Below, one piece after another: positions 61,683-64,000 of a DNA stretch of 64,000 nt. The notes beneath the pieces were generated by a model that saw only the letters and a program-made list of their open reading frames with translations, was not told where the DNA came from and made no database searches. The number at the start of each line of letters is the position of its first letter. Within the stretch, counting starts at the first letter, position 1. The stretch is from NCBI RefSeq assembly GCF_025698545.1, contig NC_068571.1, positions 50,625,733-50,689,732 on the forward strand, in the 5' to 3' direction. The translations under genes were made by a program, and so were the position numbers. This stretch comes from Gossypium raimondii. Taxonomy: Eukaryota > Streptophyta > Magnoliopsida > Malvales > Malvaceae.

Positions 61683-64000
61683 GAAACTCACTAAGTCTTG
61701 CCACTAAGATAATAACTTGTTGGAAAATGTTTATAATACATAGTTTTTAAAATCATTAACTTGTGTAATGTACTGATTGATTCAATTGAAAATTGATAGA
61801 TTTAGTAATTCAATTTTATATATTAAATGAAAATATTGACGAATTGAAAAGAACCAAAAGAATTGTGAAACGAATTTTTTTTAAAAAAAAGAGTCGTTCA
61901 TTATTTTTTTCCAAAATTTCAATTTATTAAACTAGTTTTTGACCCAAAGATTGAGTGATCTAAGAAAGGATTTTTGAAAGGAAAAAAAGAGATAGATTGT
62001 GATCTTAATTCTTACTTGAAGATTTAGAGATAGGAATGTGCTAATATAAGGAGGAGATTGTGATGATTCATGATAGTTCACCTAAAGGTCGAAGAGCTAT
62101 AAGGATGTTAGTATGGTCGAAATAAGGGTTATCAATAAGGATTAAAGAGGGATCAAAAGAATTTCAAAAGACTGTATTCGTTCCATTCTCCTACTATTTC
62201 TATGCTTTTAAGGAGTTACCTCTGATCAATCGATTCCAAACTCCTTGGTATTAATTAAACTTATGAGTACCTTTTAATATTTAAGTAAAAAAAAGAATTT
62301 GGTAATGACAATTAAAAGATATATATATATATATATAGTGGATAAATAGATAGAAATATAGATATATTATCAAAAAATATTTGGTGTAATGGTAAAGCAA
62401 TGCATTTCTAATCTTGAAGACAATATTATTGGGAAAGACAATTATGAACCCCAAACATGGACGGATATGTATCTATATGTTTTACTGAGTTGGCCCTTAA
62501 CCAGGCCACTAACTAAAGTTTTATGTTGATATTTTTATACATTTTAATTTTAACTATTCGCACTTTATTACTTCCATCAATTATATATCTATACTTACTA
62601 TTTCAATGTCGCCCACAACTCAAAATAAGAAATTAAAGTATAATTAGAGATTTGAAATTAATAATTTTATGCCTTACACATTACTAAATCTTGACTAATT
62701 AATGCATTTTCTTTGTATTTCGTTATGTAAGAAATAAAATCTAAAGCCAAAATCTTTAAATTTCTGCTATCTAAGTTCTGATGTTATTATTATTTCAACT
62801 TTAATTAAATTCAAGATTAATTGGATCTTCTTAAAAATTAAATAAGGGTAAATTTAGATGGGTGGTGCGATGTAGTTTAGTGCATTTAACTTATTTTTTG
62901 TCTCATGCTATAGTATCGTTACTATTGTTTTTACACTAATCGTAGATAAACGCACCTTTCATCCAAACCCACCCTAAATTTAAAATTGAAAACCCAAGTC
63001 TAGAAGATTATAAATCAGTAGTAGTTGTCCTACACAACCGAATGCCATTAATTGTTTTGAAAATTGAAATGCAATCTGTCTTTAGGAAATTGAGTAGGAC
63101 ATGATATTCGGCTTATTGTTTGCCCCTCATAGAGTAGGAAATTGTTTGTTTAGGACTCCAAAAGATTTATCAAATTTTAAGTTAATATGTGATCAATTAT
63201 AAATTGCCCCTCTCAAATTGTTAGGATATTGATTTTGTCATTTGAAAATCATAAAGATATAAGTCAATATAAGGGTGAAGTAGCACTTTAACTCTTATAA
63301 AAGCATATAATTTAATCTCGTCCCTCCCAAAAAAATTTCTACCTTCGCCCTGTACATGAGCCCTTACTTTTTACTAGTGTTGAAATATTTGAAGCTGCTA
63401 CAATCTGCTAAGGAAAATGGCCACTTCCTCTACCATTGCGACAAAACAATAACTTGTCTTATATATAAGATTGACGATTTATATATTGAACTAAATCTTT
63501 GGATTGTGCTGATGTCATGGAATGATTCAAACCCATCAATGAAGATCAATTAATTTGAAAATACATATCTGGGACAAAATTAGAAGATTTATTTGCCAAT
63601 AGTCCATTTTACTTTGGTCATTAATATTTTATTGTATTTAGCTATTTTAGTTGTTGTTTAAAAGGGACCGTGATTGTAAAATCTTTCTATAATTGGTTTT
63701 ACTAGCTAAGTTCTCAGGGGATACTGTAAAGGGATCTAGTCTTTAAAGTATAAGAGTGAGGATTATTATTTGGAGTGTGTTAGAACTAAGATTATCCGAT
63801 GTATTTGTTTCAAAGATAGTGAGTTCATGTTAAACAACTTTGTTATCCCCTCTATTCATTGTGTTTGTTGCTGTTGTTATAGTTGTTTCTTGTAAATGTA
63901 ATTATCTCATGTGAACAATTAATTTTAATAAATTTATTAAACTGTTATCAAATGTACGCAAAAGAAAGAAAAATCAAACCATCACTTCACGTTAAAAGAA
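61683..64000 (+). repeat. Segmental duplication, copy B (runs off the window)
   Basis: Near-identical direct copy of 44757-47160, beginning at the same gaaactcactaagtc right after the Gypsy LTR and still matching at the window end (cacttcacgttaaaagaa). Differences are scattered substitutions and short indels, for instance in the AT microsatellite and around 63210-63270. No gene recognised. Confidence 0.9.

Noticed and set aside
63356-63553. 65-residue frame in duplication copy B
   Set aside because: The matching region in copy A (about 46.5 kb) does not keep the same frame, and the sequence has no recognisable domain.

Overview
This is a plant nuclear window, very AT-rich, with multi-exon genes that have canonical GT..AG introns, long repeat-filled spacers and large plant LTR elements. 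A long-LTR Ty3/Gypsy fragment whose end sequence I associate with cotton, and the gene families present, suggest a Gossypium (Malvaceae) chromosome. That assignment is inference from memory. I rebuilt the spliced genes by hand; in each the exon phases close into one open frame.

Layout. 0.4-12.1 kb is gene-dense: a molybdate transporter (MOT1), a serine carboxypeptidase of family S28, a DUF1068 membrane protein and, on the minus strand, a type-B cytokinin response regulator of the ARR10/ARR12 type with six coding exons. 12-25.8 kb is mostly non-coding and AT-rich. It holds a decayed antisense remnant of a filament-like plant protein gene and several fold-back (inverted-repeat) elements. 25.8-27.3 kb is an ABHD17-like alpha/beta hydrolase on the minus strand. 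28.7-38.5 kb is repeat-rich. It includes a long-TIR element that carries a piece of a cold-shock/glycine-rich zinc-knuckle gene (a Pack-MULE-like capture), an empty relative of that element, and a hAT-type MITE with perfect ends and an exact 8-bp target duplication.

38.7-56.3 kb is a GH18 (class V chitinase) cluster. Two tandem secreted chitinases are followed, beyond a broken Athila-like Gypsy fossil, by a receptor-like kinase whose ectodomain is a GH18 domain lacking the catalytic glutamate, as in tobacco CHRK1. This pairing of likely chitin-cleaving enzymes with a catalytically dead, possibly chitin-sensing GH18 receptor kinase is the most interesting system in the window.

44.8-47.2 kb and 61.7-64.0 kb are two copies of one non-coding segment in direct orientation on either side of the receptor gene. 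They suggest that the cluster grew by segmental duplication and may continue past the right edge. The left edge of the second copy abuts the LTR end of a large minus-strand Gypsy fragment.
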